Part shown: in pieces, positions 1 through 9,104 of the stretch
How the letters are laid out: the number at the start of each line of letters is the position of its first letter
How positions within the stretch are numbered: position 1 is the first letter of the stretch
From: Nocardioides exalbidus
GTDB lineage: Bacteria; Actinomycetota; Actinomycetes; Propionibacteriales; Nocardioidaceae
Length of the DNA stretch: 64,000 bases
NCBI RefSeq assembly: GCF_900105585.1
Contig: NZ_FNRT01000002.1
Coordinates: forward strand, 310,001-374,000
Direction: 5' to 3'
The notes under the pieces: model-generated
Seen by the model: only the letters and a program-made list of their open reading frames with translations
What the model was told of the DNA's origin: nothing
The model's database searches: none
Translations under genes and position numbers: made by a program

Positions 1-186
1 ATCATCGGCTGGGTCGTCACGCAGTCGTGGTGGCAGCGCCGGATCGGCCTCGCCGACCTCACCGCGACGACCGCCGCGGGCGACGAGCGCGTGCTCGTGC
101 GCGACGTCCGGCTGGAGGTGGCGGTGGCCCTCGCCGACGAGACCACGCCCGGCCTGCTGACGGGGTTCCTGGCCCGGGAGAGTTGA
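1..186 (+). CDS. C-terminal end of a bacterial PH-domain (bPH2) membrane protein, partial
   Basis: The window opens inside this gene; 61 codons remain, read in frame 1 and closed by TGA. The segment WWQRRIGLADLTA followed by alternating beta-strand-like residues (ERVLVRDVRLEVAVALADE) resembles the end of a bPH_2/DUF304 domain as in YdbS/YdbT-type membrane proteins. The membrane segments and start lie outside the window, so function cannot be assessed. The next gene starts 127 bp downstream on the same strand with its own promoter-like box, so it is probably not co-transcribed. Confidence 0.55.
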   Translation: MIGWVVTQSWWQRRIGLADLTATTAAGDERVLVRDVRLEVAVALADETTPGLLTGFLARES

Positions 187-312
187 ACGCCCCTTCCGCT
201 CGGGACAGAAGGGGCGTTCGGATCGTGGTCTCCTCACCGTACTCCGCGCCTCCCGGCCACGGGCGCAAATCCCGCTGCTGTGGACACGGCGGCGGGTTCG
301 TAGGGTGGTGCC

Positions 313-1092
313 GTGCGCATCGCGACCTGGAACGTCAACTCCCTCCGCTCCCGCATCGACCGCGTCGAGGCCTTCGTGCAACGCCACGAGATCGACGTGC
401 TGGCGCTCCAGGAGACCAAGGCGCGTGAGGACCAGCTGCCGCTGATGGGCCTGCAGGCGCTGGGCTACGACATCGCCGTCGCGGGCACCAACCAGTGGAA
501 CGGCGTCGCGCTGCTCTCGCGCGTCGGGCTCGACGACGTCGAGGTCGGCTTCCCCGGGCAGCCGCCCTACGGCGATCCTGCCGCGGCCGAGTCGCGCGCG
601 ATCGCCGCGACCTGCGGTGGCGTGCGGGTCTGGTCGCTCTACATCCCCAACGGCCGCAAGCCCGACGACCCGCACTACGTCTACAAGCTCGACTGGCTGG
701 CCCGGCTGCGTGCGAGTGCCGGCGACTGGCTCGACGGCCAGACCGCGATGGTCGGCGACTGGAACATCTGCCCGACCGACGACGACGTCTTCGACATCGG
801 ACAGTTCGCGAAGTCGACCCACGTCACCCCGCCCGAGCGCGCCGCGTTCCAGGGGTTCCTCGACGACGGCTGGGCCGAGGTCACCCGCGCCCACGCGCCG
901 GGCTACACCTACTGGGACTACTACCGCCAGCGCTTCGAGCGCGACCGCGGGCTCAAGATCGACTTCGTGCTGGCCTCCCCCGCGCTCGCCTCCCGGGTCA
1001 CCGGTGCGTTCATCGATAAGGACGAGCGCGACCCGGCGCAGGGCACCGGCTCGCCGTCGGACCACGCGCCGGTCGTGGTCGACCTCAGCTGA
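313..1092 (+). CDS. xthA: Exodeoxyribonuclease III (AP endonuclease family)
   Basis: A 259-residue exonuclease III/AP endonuclease of the EEP (exonuclease-endonuclease-phosphatase) fold, acting in base excision repair by cleaving DNA at abasic sites and trimming 3' ends. Visible motifs are the N-terminal WNVNS (from residue 6), LQETK with the metal-binding Glu34, GDWNICPTDDDVFD near the middle, and the C-terminal SDHAPV containing the catalytic His. Length matches the family. The GTG start is supported by a TAGGGT -10-like box at 301-306, only 6 nt upstream, so the mRNA is probably leaderless. Its stop overlaps the convergent MFS gene by 8 bp. Confidence 0.95.
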   Translation: MRIATWNVNSLRSRIDRVEAFVQRHEIDVLALQETKAREDQLPLMGLQALGYDIAVAGTNQWNGVALLSRVGLDDVEVGFPGQPPYGDPAAAESRAIAATCGGVRVWSLYIPNGRKPDDPHYVYKLDWLARLRASAGDWLDGQTAMVGDWNICPTDDDVFDIGQFAKSTHVTPPERAAFQGFLDDGWAEVTRAHAPGYTYWDYYRQRFERDRGLKIDFVLASPALASRVTGAFIDKDERDPAQGTGSPSDHAPVVVDLS

Positions 1093-2389
1093 GGACGACG
1101 GCCGGCCGCCGCGTGATGGCGTACGACATCCACGCGGCGACCGCGCAGAGCCCGGCCGCGGCGTAGAAGGCGGGGTCGTAGTCGCCGGTGAGGTCGCGGA
1201 CCAGGCCCGCGCCGGTGGCGGCGACGGCCGCGCCGACCTGGTGGCTGGCGAACACCCAGCCGAAGACGATCGGGCCGGAGGCCGCGCCGAACCACTCGCG
1301 GCAGATCGCCACGGTCGGCGGCACGGTCGCCACCCAGTCGAGGCCGTAGACGATGATGAAGACCCACATGCTCGGCTCGACGTGCGGCGCCATCAGCGCC
1401 GGCAGCGTCATCAGCCCGACGCCGCGGAGCACGTAGTAGCCCACCAGCAGCAGGCGCGGGTCCCACTTGTCGGTGAGCCAGCCCGAGGCGATGGTGCCGA
1501 CCACGTCGAAGACGCCGACGACGGCGAGCAGGCCGGCCGCGGTGGTCGCGGGCATGCCGTGGTCGTGGGCGGCTGGCACGAAGTGGGTGGCGATGAGCCC
1601 GTTGGTCGTCATCCCGCAGATCGCGAAGCCGCCGGCGAGCAGCCAGAAGGTCCTGGTGCGCGCGGCGTCGCGCAGCACCGCGAGGGCGCGGCCGGCGCTC
1701 GAGCCGACCTGCTGGTGCGGCGGCGGGCCGGGGTCGGCCTCGGTGGCGCCGAGCGCCTTCAGGCCCAGGTCGGCCGGGTGGTTGCGGAGGAAGAGCAGGA
1801 CGAGGGGTACGACGGCCAGTGCGGCCGCGGACGCCAGCAGCGCCGCCGTACGCCATCCGTGGTTCGTGGCGAACCACGCCACCACGGGCAGGAAGATCAG
1901 CTGGCCGGTGGCGTTGCCGGCGGTGAGGATGCCGCTGACCAGGCCCCGACGGGCGACGAACCAGCGGCTGGTGATCGTCGCGACGAAGGCCATCGACATG
2001 GAGCCCGTGCCGATGCCGACGAGGAGGCCCCAGCAGAGGATCAGCTGCCACGCCTGCGTCATGAACACGGTGAGACCGCTGCCGACCGAGACCATCACGA
2101 GCGCGAAGGTGACGACCGGGCGGACGCCGAAGCGGTCCATCAGGGCGGCCGCGAACGGCGAGATCAGGCCGAAGAGCATGAGGTTGAGCGAGACGGCCGA
2201 GCCGATCAGGCCGTGCGACCAGCCGAACTCCTCGTGCAGCGGCTCGATCAGCACGCCCGGCACCGAGCGGAAGGCTGCCGCGCCGACCAGTGTCACGAAG
2301 GCGGTCGCCGCGACGACCCAGGCCCAGTGCAGCGGCGGTCGGCGCGTGGCGTCGGGGCCCGTCGGGGTCGCAGGCGTCGTCGTGGTCAC
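1085..2389 (-). CDS. MFS transporter (oxalate/formate antiporter or MCT-like)
   Basis: A 434-residue major facilitator with about 12 hydrophobic segments beginning near residue 23. The loop after TM2 reads DRFGVRP, the MFS motif-A position, and the long central cytoplasmic loop around residues 195-240 is typical. The overall pattern (GVLIEPLHEEFGW after TM1) resembles the oxalate/formate antiporter and monocarboxylate branch, so a small organic acid is a plausible substrate, but the sequence does not prove it. It is divergent from a GlxA/AraC regulator 71 bp away, the usual arrangement for a regulator and its target. The 3' end overlaps xthA by 8 bp. Confidence 0.85.
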   Translation of the reverse strand: MTTTTPATPTGPDATRRPPLHWAWVVAATAFVTLVGAAAFRSVPGVLIEPLHEEFGWSHGLIGSAVSLNLMLFGLISPFAAALMDRFGVRPVVTFALVMVSVGSGLTVFMTQAWQLILCWGLLVGIGTGSMSMAFVATITSRWFVARRGLVSGILTAGNATGQLIFLPVVAWFATNHGWRTAALLASAAALAVVPLVLLFLRNHPADLGLKALGATEADPGPPPHQQVGSSAGRALAVLRDAARTRTFWLLAGGFAICGMTTNGLIATHFVPAAHDHGMPATTAAGLLAVVGVFDVVGTIASGWLTDKWDPRLLLVGYYVLRGVGLMTLPALMAPHVEPSMWVFIIVYGLDWVATVPPTVAICREWFGAASGPIVFGWVFASHQVGAAVAATGAGLVRDLTGDYDPAFYAAAGLCAVAAWMSYAITRRPAVVLS

Positions 2390-2460
2390 CGGACGATCCT
2401 CGCTGCTGCGGCGACCGCTGCACGAGTGGCCGAAATGCCAACATGTGCAAGAATCCGGCC

Positions 2461-3426
2461 ATGACGACTCCTCATCGCGTGGTCGTCCTCGCGATCCCGC
2501 CGGTCATCGGCTACGACCTCACCATCCCGCCGCAGGTCCTCGGCGAGGCCTACGACGACGCCGGGCGACCGCTCTACGACGTCCAGGTCGTCTCGCTCGA
2601 CGGAGGTCCGGTCGCGGCCACCCGCGGCTACGCGATCGCACCGTCGGCAGGTCTCGAGGCGCTCGCGACGGCGGAGACCGTGATCGTGCCCGGCACCCAG
2701 ATCGCGGGCCCGCGGCGCGACGGCACGCTCCCGGACGACATCCGCGCCGCCCTGGCGACCGTGCCCGCCGGCGCCCGCTGGGTGTCGATCTGCACCGGCG
2801 CCTTCGTGCTCGCCGCCGCCGGGATCCTCGACGGGCACCGCGCCACCACCCACTGGAAGTACGCCGACGACTTCCGCCGGCTCTACCCCGACGTCGCCGT
2901 CGACGAGGACGTCCTCTTCACCGACGACGGGCGGGTGCTGACCTCCGCCGGGCTCAGCGCCGGCACCGACCTCTGCCTGCACCTCGTGCGCCGGGACCAC
3001 GGCACCGCGGTCGCCAACGCGGTCGCTCGCCACATGGTCGTGCCGCCGTGGCGCGACGGCGGGCAGGCGCAGTTCATCGAGCGGCACGTCCCGCGGCGCG
3101 GCGACGAGGCCACCGGCGACGTCCGCGCGTGGGCGCAGGCCCACCTGCACCAGCCGCTCGACGTGGCGACCCTCGCCCGACAGGCGTCGATGAGCGTGCG
3201 CACCTTCACCCGCCGCTTCCGCGACGAGACCGGCCAGTCCCCCGGCGCCTGGGTCACCCAGCAGCGGATCCGGCACGCGCAGCACCTGCTCGAGGCGACC
3301 GACCTGTCCGTCGACCAGGTCGCCGCCCGCGCGGGGCTGGGCACCGCGGCCTCGCTCCGCCAGCACCTCCGGACCAGCGTCGGGGTCTCGCCCTCGGCGT
3401 ACCGGCGGACGTTCCGCGGCGCCTGA
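2461..3426 (+). CDS. GlxA-family AraC-type transcriptional regulator (DJ-1/PfpI + HTH_18)
   Basis: A 321-residue regulator. Residues 1-170 form a DJ-1/PfpI glutamine-amidotransferase-like domain (MTTPHRVVVLAIPPVIGYDL; WVSICTGAFVLAAAGILDG holds the nucleophile-elbow Cys), and residues 215-315 carry two AraC helix-turn-helix units (LARQASMSVRTFTRRFRDET and a second ending near VSPSAYRRTF). The start was placed at ATG 2461 because homologs begin at this motif; the frame stays open upstream to 2290 but that part reads like antisense to the MFS gene. The divergent MFS exporter is the likely target. Confidence 0.9.
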   Translation: MTTPHRVVVLAIPPVIGYDLTIPPQVLGEAYDDAGRPLYDVQVVSLDGGPVAATRGYAIAPSAGLEALATAETVIVPGTQIAGPRRDGTLPDDIRAALATVPAGARWVSICTGAFVLAAAGILDGHRATTHWKYADDFRRLYPDVAVDEDVLFTDDGRVLTSAGLSAGTDLCLHLVRRDHGTAVANAVARHMVVPPWRDGGQAQFIERHVPRRGDEATGDVRAWAQAHLHQPLDVATLARQASMSVRTFTRRFRDETGQSPGAWVTQQRIRHAQHLLEATDLSVDQVAARAGLGTAASLRQHLRTSVGVSPSAYRRTFRGA

Positions 3427-3471
3427 CCTCGTCGCCGGGGTGGTGTCGGTGCCGACGTCCATGCTGGGGAC

Positions 3472-4641
3472 ATGGACACCTTCCCCCTGCTCCTCACCCT
3501 GGCGCTGGTCCTCGCCGTCGGCCTCGCGCTGGGCGCGTTGATCGGCGTGCTGTGGTCGCGCAGCCGCCCGGCAGACGACGGCGCCGTGGCGGCGCTCCAG
3601 CAGCGCGTCGCCGACCACGCGGTCGTGCAGGAGGGCCTCGAGCGCCTCCAGGACCAGCTCAGCGACCTCGCCCACGACCGGACCGCGTGGCAGGCCCAGC
3701 TCCACCAGCAGGTGGCCGACATGCGCCTGTCAACCGACACCCTGCGTCGCGAGACGGCCACGCTGTCGACCGCGCTGCGCAAGCCGCAGGTGCGCGGCCA
3801 GTGGGGCGAGCTGCACCTGCGCCGCACCGTCGAGCTCGCCGGCCTTGTCGACCACTGTGACTTCGCCGAGCAGGTGACCTACGACGACGGCCGGCTGCGG
3901 CCCGACCTCGTGGTCTCCCTCGCGGGCGGGCGCACGATCGCGGTGGACGCAAAGGCCCCGCTGGCGGCGTTCCTCGACCTGACGAGCGCCGACGACCCGG
4001 CCGAGCACGACCGCGCGCTGTCCCGGCTGGGCGAGCACGTCCGCAAGCACGTCGGCGACCTGGGGTCGCGGCGCTACTGGGAGGCGATGCCCGACACGCC
4101 GGAGTTCGTGGTGCTGTTCCTCCCGGGCGAGGCGATCCTCCAGGCCGCGCTGCAGGCGGTGCCCGACCTCGTCGAGCAGGCCTCGGCGAAGAACGTCGTG
4201 CTCGCCACCCCGTCCACCCTCATCGCCCTGCTGCGCACCGTGGCCCAGGGCTGGCAGCACGAGGTGCTCAACGAGCAGGCCCAGCTCGTGCAGCGGCTCG
4301 GGCAGGAGCTGCACGCGCGGCTGGGCTCGATGGCCGGCCATCTCGACCGGGTGGGGCGCTCCCTCAACGCGAGCGTCGTGGCCTACAACCAGGCGATGGG
4401 CTCGCTCGAGGGCCGCGTGCTGGTCTCGGCCCGGCGCTTCGTGGAGCTGGGCGTGACCACCGAACCGCTCGAGCAGCCCCGCCAGGTGGAGACGGTCCCG
4501 CGGTCGACGGCCGCCCCCGAGCTGGGCGTGTTCGACGAGGTCCCCGGCGCGGTCGGTGAGCCCACGCTCGACGACCTGCTGGTCGGCGAGCCCCCGACGG
4601 GGCACTCCCACGACCCGGCGCGCCGCGCGCCGGGCGCCTGA
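3472..4641 (+). CDS. rmuC: DNA recombination protein RmuC
   Basis: A 389-residue RmuC-family protein, a predicted nuclease-fold factor that limits inversions at short inverted repeats. An N-terminal membrane anchor (about residues 4-25) is followed by a coiled-coil stretch (residues 35-100) and the conserved RmuC domain (about 105-330), with KPQVRGQWGELHLRR, RPDLVVSLAGGRTIAVDAKAP and the VVLATPSTLIALLRTVA segment. The DAKAPL motif corresponds to the PD-(D/E)xK-like core. The Pro/Glu-rich tail beyond residue 340 is variable. It lies 45 bp after the AraC-type gene and 21 bp before the next gene. Confidence 0.93.
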   Translation: MDTFPLLLTLALVLAVGLALGALIGVLWSRSRPADDGAVAALQQRVADHAVVQEGLERLQDQLSDLAHDRTAWQAQLHQQVADMRLSTDTLRRETATLSTALRKPQVRGQWGELHLRRTVELAGLVDHCDFAEQVTYDDGRLRPDLVVSLAGGRTIAVDAKAPLAAFLDLTSADDPAEHDRALSRLGEHVRKHVGDLGSRRYWEAMPDTPEFVVLFLPGEAILQAALQAVPDLVEQASAKNVVLATPSTLIALLRTVAQGWQHEVLNEQAQLVQRLGQELHARLGSMAGHLDRVGRSLNASVVAYNQAMGSLEGRVLVSARRFVELGVTTEPLEQPRQVETVPRSTAAPELGVFDEVPGAVGEPTLDDLLVGEPPTGHSHDPARRAPGA

Positions 4642-4662
4642 GATCGGTCCTAGGTTGACCCC

Positions 4663-5121
4663 GTGACAGAAGCCGACGGGTTCTGGAGGGCGTTCTGGGA
4701 GGTCGGGCACGAGCCGGGCCGCCAGGTGGTGTCCCTCGGGGTCGCGGTCACCCTCACCGCGGTCAGCTACGACATGCTCCTGTCGGGCCGGCTGACGCTC
4801 TTCTTCGACCTCAGCTTCATGACGCTGTGCCTGGGCCTGGCCGCGCTCGTGCGACGTCGCGACTTCTACATGGTCGCCCTGCTGCCGCCGGTGCTGATGA
4901 CCGCCGTCTTCACCTTCATCGCCCTCGTCGCGCGCGACGCGGTGGCCGAGGTCGACGACAGCCTGCTCCAGGCCGTCGTGTCCGGCGTCGCCACCCACGG
5001 CATCGCACTCTTCGTCGGCTACGCCCTCTGCCTGGGCTGGCTCGGGTGGCGGCTGCATCGCGAGAGCGAGACCGGGATGGCGATCGAGCTCAGCCACGAG
5101 CTCGGCCGCCGCGCCGGCTGA
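4663..5121 (+). CDS. Small integral membrane protein of unknown function
   Basis: A 152-residue protein with four predicted membrane spans (roughly residues 25-45, 48-63, 68-90 and 108-130) and short charged loops. I do not recognise a named family; the fold resembles small actinobacterial four-TM proteins annotated only as membrane proteins. The GTG start is supported by a TAGGTT box at 4651-4656, exactly 6 nt upstream, so the transcript is likely leaderless and separate from rmuC. The gene ends just before the 31-bp mirror repeat array. Confidence 0.75.
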   Translation: MTEADGFWRAFWEVGHEPGRQVVSLGVAVTLTAVSYDMLLSGRLTLFFDLSFMTLCLGLAALVRRRDFYMVALLPPVLMTAVFTFIALVARDAVAEVDDSLLQAVVSGVATHGIALFVGYALCLGWLGWRLHRESETGMAIELSHELGRRAG

Positions 5122-5125
5122 CGCC

Positions 5126-5305
5126 GACCGGGCGGTTCGTGCCCGTCCCAACCGCCGACCGGGCGGTTCGTGCCCGTCCCAACCGCCGACCGGGCGGTTC
5201 GTGCCCGACCGTCCCCGGCACACGGGCACGAAGTGCCCGGTCACCATGCAGGACGGGTACGAAGTGCCCGGTCACCTCACGTGACGGGCACGAAGTGCCC
5301 GGTCA
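5126..5305. repeat. Mirror array: three 31-bp-spaced repeats facing three inverted copies
   Basis: Three direct copies starting with GACCGGGCGGTTCGTGCCCG begin at 5126, 5157 and 5188 (31-bp period; the first two share the linker TCCCAACCGCC). Three inverted copies with core ACGGGCACGAAGTGCCCGG begin at 5222, 5253 and 5284, again at a 31-bp period. Each inverted core is itself a hairpin (CGGGCAC-GAA-GTGCCCG), and forward and inverted units can pair with each other over most of their length. The array fills the gap between two convergent genes, and the last unit supplies the stop codon of the minus-strand gene. Confidence 0.9.
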
Positions 5306-5926
5306 GTCCTCGAAGCGCGAGACGTCGCCCGCCCCGCGTCGTACGACGACGGGCTCGCCCTCGCTCCAGTCGATGACCGACGTGGGCTCGGCGGTCACCT
5401 CGCCGGACTCGATCACGATGTCGACGACGTGGTCGAGGTCCTCCTTGATCTCCCAGCCCATCGTCCGCGCCTCGGTCTCGCCGGGCAGGATCAGCGTGCT
5501 GGTGAGGATCGGCTCGCCGAGCTCCTCGAGGAGCGCGCACACGAGCGGGTGGTCGGGGATCCGGACGCCGACCGTGCGCTTCTTCGGGTGCATCAGCCGC
5601 TTCGGGACCTCGCCGGTGGCGGGGAGGATGAAGGTGTAGGGGCCTGGGGTGGAGGCCTTGATCGCGCGGAACGCGTTGTTGTCGACGTGGACGAACTGCC
5701 CCAGCTGGGAGAAGTCCTTGCACATCAGCGTGAAGTGGTGGCGGTCGTCGAGCTCGCGGATCCGCAGGATCCGGTCGCGGCCGTCGCGGTTGCCGAGCTG
5801 CGCGCCGAGCGCGTAGCCCGAGTCGGTCGGGTACGCGATCAGCTCGTCGTTGCGGAGCGCCTCGACGACCTGGGTGACGAGCCGCGTCTGCGGGTTGTCG
5901 GGATGGATGTCGAGGAAGCGGGCCAC
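5303..5926 (-). CDS. L-threonylcarbamoyladenylate synthase family protein (YrdC/Sua5/YciO type)
   Basis: A 207-residue single-domain YrdC-fold protein. The order IAYPTDSGYALGAQ, LRIRELDDRHHFTLMCKD, STPGPYTFILPAT and KRTVGVRIPDHPL matches the YciO subgroup, which is related to the TsaC/Sua5 enzymes that make threonylcarbamoyl-AMP for tRNA t6A37. YciO paralogs may not be the main t6A enzyme, so the exact role is uncertain. There is no Sua5 C-terminal domain. The gene lies 9 bp downstream of ispH on the same strand and may be its operon partner. Its TGA lies inside the last unit of the mirror array. Confidence 0.88.
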   Translation of the reverse strand: MARFLDIHPDNPQTRLVTQVVEALRNDELIAYPTDSGYALGAQLGNRDGRDRILRIRELDDRHHFTLMCKDFSQLGQFVHVDNNAFRAIKASTPGPYTFILPATGEVPKRLMHPKKRTVGVRIPDHPLVCALLEELGEPILTSTLILPGETEARTMGWEIKEDLDHVVDIVIESGEVTAEPTSVIDWSEGEPVVVRRGAGDVSRFED

Positions 5927-5935
5927 GACCGGGCC

Positions 5936-6931
5936 TCAGGCCTTCTGGGCAGCGCGCAGGTCGCGACGCAGCTCCGGCGGCAGGGCGAAGATGAGCGACT
6001 CCTCGGCGGAGTGGACCGCGCGGGCGTCGGGGAAGCCGCGCTCGGACAGGAAGGCGAGCACGCCCTCGACGAGGTCCTCCGGCACCGACGCGCCCGAGGT
6101 GACCGACACCTGCTCGACGCCCTCGAGCCAGGCCTCGTCGATCTCGGTGTGGTCGTCGACGAGGTAGGACGCCTTCGCGCCGGACTCGAGCGCGACCTCG
6201 ACGAGTCGGACCGAGTTCGACGAGTTGCGCGAGCCCACCACGATGACCAGGTCGGCCTCCGCGGAGATCTCCTTGATGGCGAGCTGGCGGTTCTGCGTGG
6301 CGTAGCAGATGTCGTCGCTCGGCGGGTCGAGCAGCAGCGGGAACTTCTCCCGGATCGCGGCCACCGTCTCCAGGGTCTCGTCGACGCTCAGCGTGGTCTG
6401 CGACAGCCAGGCGACCTTCGCGGGGTCGCGCACGACGATGCCGGCCACGTCGGCGGGGCTCTGGACGAGCTGGATGTGGTCGGGCGCCTCGCCGGCCGTG
6501 CCCTCGACCTCCTCGTGCCCCTCGTGCCCGATGAGCAGGATGTCGTAGTCGTCGCTGGCGAAGCGCTTGGCCTCGTGGTGGACCTTGGTCACCAGCGGGC
6601 AGGTCGCGTCGATCGTCTTGAGGCCGCGGTCGGCCGCCTGGGCGTGGACCGCCGGGGAGACGCCGTGGGCGGAGAAGACGACGGTCCGGCCCTCGGGCAC
6701 CTCGTCGAGCTCCTCGACGAAGATCGCGCCGCGCGACTCGAGGTTGGCCACCACGTGCTTGTTGTGCACGATCTGCTTGCGGACGTAGACCGGGGCGCCG
6801 TAGAGGTCCAGCGCCTTCTCGACCGTGATGACCGCGCGGTCCACACCGGCGCAGTAGCCACGCGGCGCTGCCAGCAGGACGTTCTTCGCGGTCTCCGGGT
6901 CGAGCACCGGGGGCAGGCCGAGGTCTGTCAT
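5936..6931 (-). CDS. ispH: 4-hydroxy-3-methylbut-2-enyl diphosphate reductase
   Basis: A 331-residue IspH/LytB, the [4Fe-4S] enzyme that makes IPP and DMAPP in the last step of the MEP isoprenoid pathway. Three conserved cysteines are visible in [23 protein letters not shown] and the [10 protein letters not shown] segment; the substrate-binding [19 protein letters not shown] and TSGASVPE motifs are also present. The ATG at 6931 was chosen because a TAGACT box (6939-6944) lies 7 nt upstream and homologs start here; an upstream open extension to 7012 looks non-coding. It is divergent to xseA. Confidence 0.96.
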   Translation of the reverse strand: MTDLGLPPVLDPETAKNVLLAAPRGYCAGVDRAVITVEKALDLYGAPVYVRKQIVHNKHVVANLESRGAIFVEELDEVPEGRTVVFSAHGVSPAVHAQAADRGLKTIDATCPLVTKVHHEAKRFASDDYDILLIGHEGHEEVEGTAGEAPDHIQLVQSPADVAGIVVRDPAKVAWLSQTTLSVDETLETVAAIREKFPLLLDPPSDDICYATQNRQLAIKEISAEADLVIVVGSRNSSNSVRLVEVALESGAKASYLVDDHTEIDEAWLEGVEQVSVTSGASVPEDLVEGVLAFLSERGFPDARAVHSAEESLIFALPPELRRDLRAAQKA

Positions 6932-7002
6932 GGGGTCGAGTCTACGGGCCCGACCCCGCCTGATCGGCCGGTCCTGTCGCTGCCCTCCCCTATCCTCGCG
7001 GC

Positions 7003-8256
7003 GTGCCCTCACTCCGCGACGCCACGGCCGAGTCCCCGGCCCCCGTGCGCGCGGTCGCCAACGCCGTCTCGCAGTGGATCGACAAGCTCGGCGGGGTGTG
7101 GGTGGAGGGCCAGATCGCGCAGGTCAACCGCCGCCCCGGCGTCCAGACGGTCTTCATGACGCTGCGCGACACCGTCGCCGACATCTCGGTGACGCTCACG
7201 TGCCCGCGCTCGCTCGTCGACTCGATGAACCCGCCCCTGGTCGAGGGCGCCAGCGTCGTCGTCCACGCGCGCCCGAGCTTCTACGCCAACCGCGGCAACT
7301 TCTCGCTGGCCGCGCGCGAGATCCGGATGGTCGGGCTCGGCGAGCTCCTCGCCCGGCTGGAGCGACGCCGGCAGCTGCTCGCCGCCGAGGGCCTCTTCGC
7401 CAGCGAGCTCAAGCGCGACCTGCCGTTCCTGCCGGGCCGGGTCGGCCTGGTGACCGCGCCCAACAGCGCCGCCGAGCGTGACGTCCTGGAGAACGCGCGC
7501 CGCCGCTGGCCCGCCGTCCAGTTCGAGGTGGCCTACGCCGCGATGCAGGGCACCCGCTCCGCCGCCGAGGTGATGGAGGCGCTCGACAGGCTGGAGCGCA
7601 ACGGCGACGTCGATGTCATCGTGGTCGCCCGCGGCGGCGGCTCGATCGAGGACCTGCTGCCCTTCTCCGACGAGGCGCTGATCCGCGCGGTCCACGGGAT
7701 GCGCACGCCGGTCGTGTCCGCGATCGGCCACGAGCCCGACCAGCCGCTGCTCGACCTCGTCGCCGACGTCCGTGCCTCCACCCCGACCGACGCCGCCAAG
7801 CTCGTCGTGCCCGACATGGCCGAGGAGGCGCACGGCGTCACCTGGGCGCGCGACCGGCTGCGCCAGGTGATCACGCAGCGGATCGCCCGTGAGCAGGAGT
7901 GGCTCGCGCAGGTCCGCTCGCGGCCGGCGATGGCCGACCCCCGCAACCTGCTCTCCGCACGGTCCGACGAGCTCGACGACCTGCTGGCGCGTGCTCGTCG
8001 TACGCTCTCGCACCGCCTCGACCGCGCCGCCGACGACATCGGCCACCACCGCGCACGCGCCCAGTCGCTCTCGCCGCTGGCGACGCTGCAGCGCGGGTAC
8101 GCCGTCCTCCAGGACGCCGACGGGCACGTCGTCACGTCGGTCGCGCAGGCCATCGCCGGCGCGGCCGTCTCGGTCCGGGTCGCCGACGGCCGGATCCACG
8201 CCACCACCGACCGCATCGAAGAAGCCAGCCTGATCCAGGAGGATCCCGATGAGTGA
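7003..8256 (+). CDS. xseA: Exodeoxyribonuclease VII large subunit
   Basis: A 417-residue ExoVII catalytic subunit that degrades single-stranded DNA to oligonucleotides in complex with XseB. The OB-fold is at residues 20-115 ([17 protein letters not shown]), followed by the nuclease core with [37 protein letters not shown] and [15 protein letters not shown] [19 protein letters not shown], then a coiled-coil region. GTG 7003 is preceded by a TATCCT box (6991-6996) at 6 nt, so the message is likely leaderless. The last 8 bp overlap xseB, which couples subunit synthesis. Confidence 0.96.
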   Translation: MPSLRDATAESPAPVRAVANAVSQWIDKLGGVWVEGQIAQVNRRPGVQTVFMTLRDTVADISVTLTCPRSLVDSMNPPLVEGASVVVHARPSFYANRGNFSLAAREIRMVGLGELLARLERRRQLLAAEGLFASELKRDLPFLPGRVGLVTAPNSAAERDVLENARRRWPAVQFEVAYAAMQGTRSAAEVMEALDRLERNGDVDVIVVARGGGSIEDLLPFSDEALIRAVHGMRTPVVSAIGHEPDQPLLDLVADVRASTPTDAAKLVVPDMAEEAHGVTWARDRLRQVITQRIAREQEWLAQVRSRPAMADPRNLLSARSDELDDLLARARRTLSHRLDRAADDIGHHRARAQSLSPLATLQRGYAVLQDADGHVVTSVAQAIAGAAVSVRVADGRIHATTDRIEEASLIQEDPDE

Positions 8257-8452
8257 CGCAACCCCCGGCTACGAGGAGGCCCGCGAGGAGCTCATCGAGG
8301 TGGTCCGCACCCTCGAGGCCGGTGGGACCACCCTCGAGGAGTCGCTCGCCCTCTGGGAGCGCGGCGAGGCGCTCGCGAAGATCTGCCAGCAGTGGCTCGA
8401 CGGGGCCCGCAAGCGGCTCGACGAGGCGACGGGCGCGGAGTCCGCCGACTGA
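8249..8452 (+). CDS. xseB: Exodeoxyribonuclease VII small subunit
   Basis: A 67-residue helical protein with the family signature [19 protein letters not shown] and [18 protein letters not shown], which packs against the coiled coil of XseA. Its ATG lies inside the 3' end of xseA with an 8-bp overlap, and an AGGAGG-type ribosome site (CCAGGAGGATCC) is a few bases upstream. Length is normal for the family. Confidence 0.95.
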   Translation: MSDATPGYEEAREELIEVVRTLEAGGTTLEESLALWERGEALAKICQQWLDGARKRLDEATGAESAD

Positions 8453-8504
8453 CCGCTGGCGGTGACCCAGCCACCTCCGGGGCGCCGGGAACGTGGCTCA
8501 CGCA

Positions 8505-8519
8505 CCGCCCACCGGGCGG
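8505..8519. terminator. GC-rich hairpin between convergent xseB and DUF4245 genes
   Basis: CCGCCC-ACC-GGGCGG forms a perfect 6-bp stem directly before the stop codon of the minus-strand gene and 52 bp after xseB. A weaker outer pairing (GTGACCCAGCCAC with GTGGCTCAC) lies at about 8462-8501. There is no U tract, so termination in either direction is only inferred from position. Confidence 0.4.
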
Positions 8520-8520
8520 A

Positions 8521-9060
8521 TCAGCGCGTCAGGAGCCCGAGGAACGTCTCGAGGTCCTCGACCGGCGCGGAGCCGTAGACGAGCAGGTTCTGGTCGCCAA
8601 CCTCGGTGGAGTAGCCGTGGTCGCCACCGTCGTCGGACCAGGTCTGCCAGGTGTCGGTGATGTCGGAGGTCACGGACGCGTCATCGCCGGGCTCGGCCTT
8701 CTCGTCGATGTAGGTCTCGACGAGGTCGTCCACCGACGTGCGCTCCTGGCGGATGCCGACGAACTTGCCGTCGTCGGTGAGGACGCCCAGGCCCCAGCGC
8801 GGGTCGTCGCTGCCGAACAGCGGGTCGACGCTCGTGGCTGTCCAGCCCGCCGGGAGCTCGCGCGGGTGCACGACCGCGTAGCCGGCCCGCTCGGCGAGCT
8901 GGACGCTCTGCTGCCAGTCGACGGGCGTGGGCGTGTCGTCGGTGTCGGTGCGGAAGATCCCGCGCCACGCGACGAAGGCCAGCACGAAGACCACCGTCAC
9001 GATCAGGGCGCCGGTCATGCCGCCGAACGAGCGGTTGTACCGGCTCGGCTGCTCACTCAC
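8521..9060 (-). CDS. DUF4245 domain-containing membrane-anchored protein
   Basis: A 179-residue protein with a short cytoplasmic N-terminus ([15 protein letters not shown]), one transmembrane helix at about residues 13-33 and an extracytoplasmic domain with the DUF4245 pattern ([30 protein letters not shown]). DUF4245 is an actinobacterial family of unknown function that is commonly next to xseA/xseB and glpX, as here. The GTG start is preceded by GGGAGG about 10 nt upstream. It is convergent with xseB and divergent from glpX. Confidence 0.9.
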   Translation of the reverse strand: MSEQPSRYNRSFGGMTGALIVTVVFVLAFVAWRGIFRTDTDDTPTPVDWQQSVQLAERAGYAVVHPRELPAGWTATSVDPLFGSDDPRWGLGVLTDDGKFVGIRQERTSVDDLVETYIDEKAEPGDDASVTSDITDTWQTWSDDGGDHGYSTEVGDQNLLVYGSAPVEDLETFLGLLTR

Positions 9061-9104
9061 GGGCCCATCCTCCCAGTGCGTGCCCGGCCGATAGCATCCG
9101 CCCC

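Noticed and set aside
617..2464. A 615-codon plus-strand frame across xthA and the MFS gene
   Set aside because: Low-complexity Arg/Asp/Gly-rich product, antisense to a clear MFS protein; composition typical of a GC-rich shadow frame.
5126..5305. CRISPR array
   Set aside because: Although units repeat every 31 bp, the linkers are not unique spacers, the second half is inverted, and no cas genes are present.
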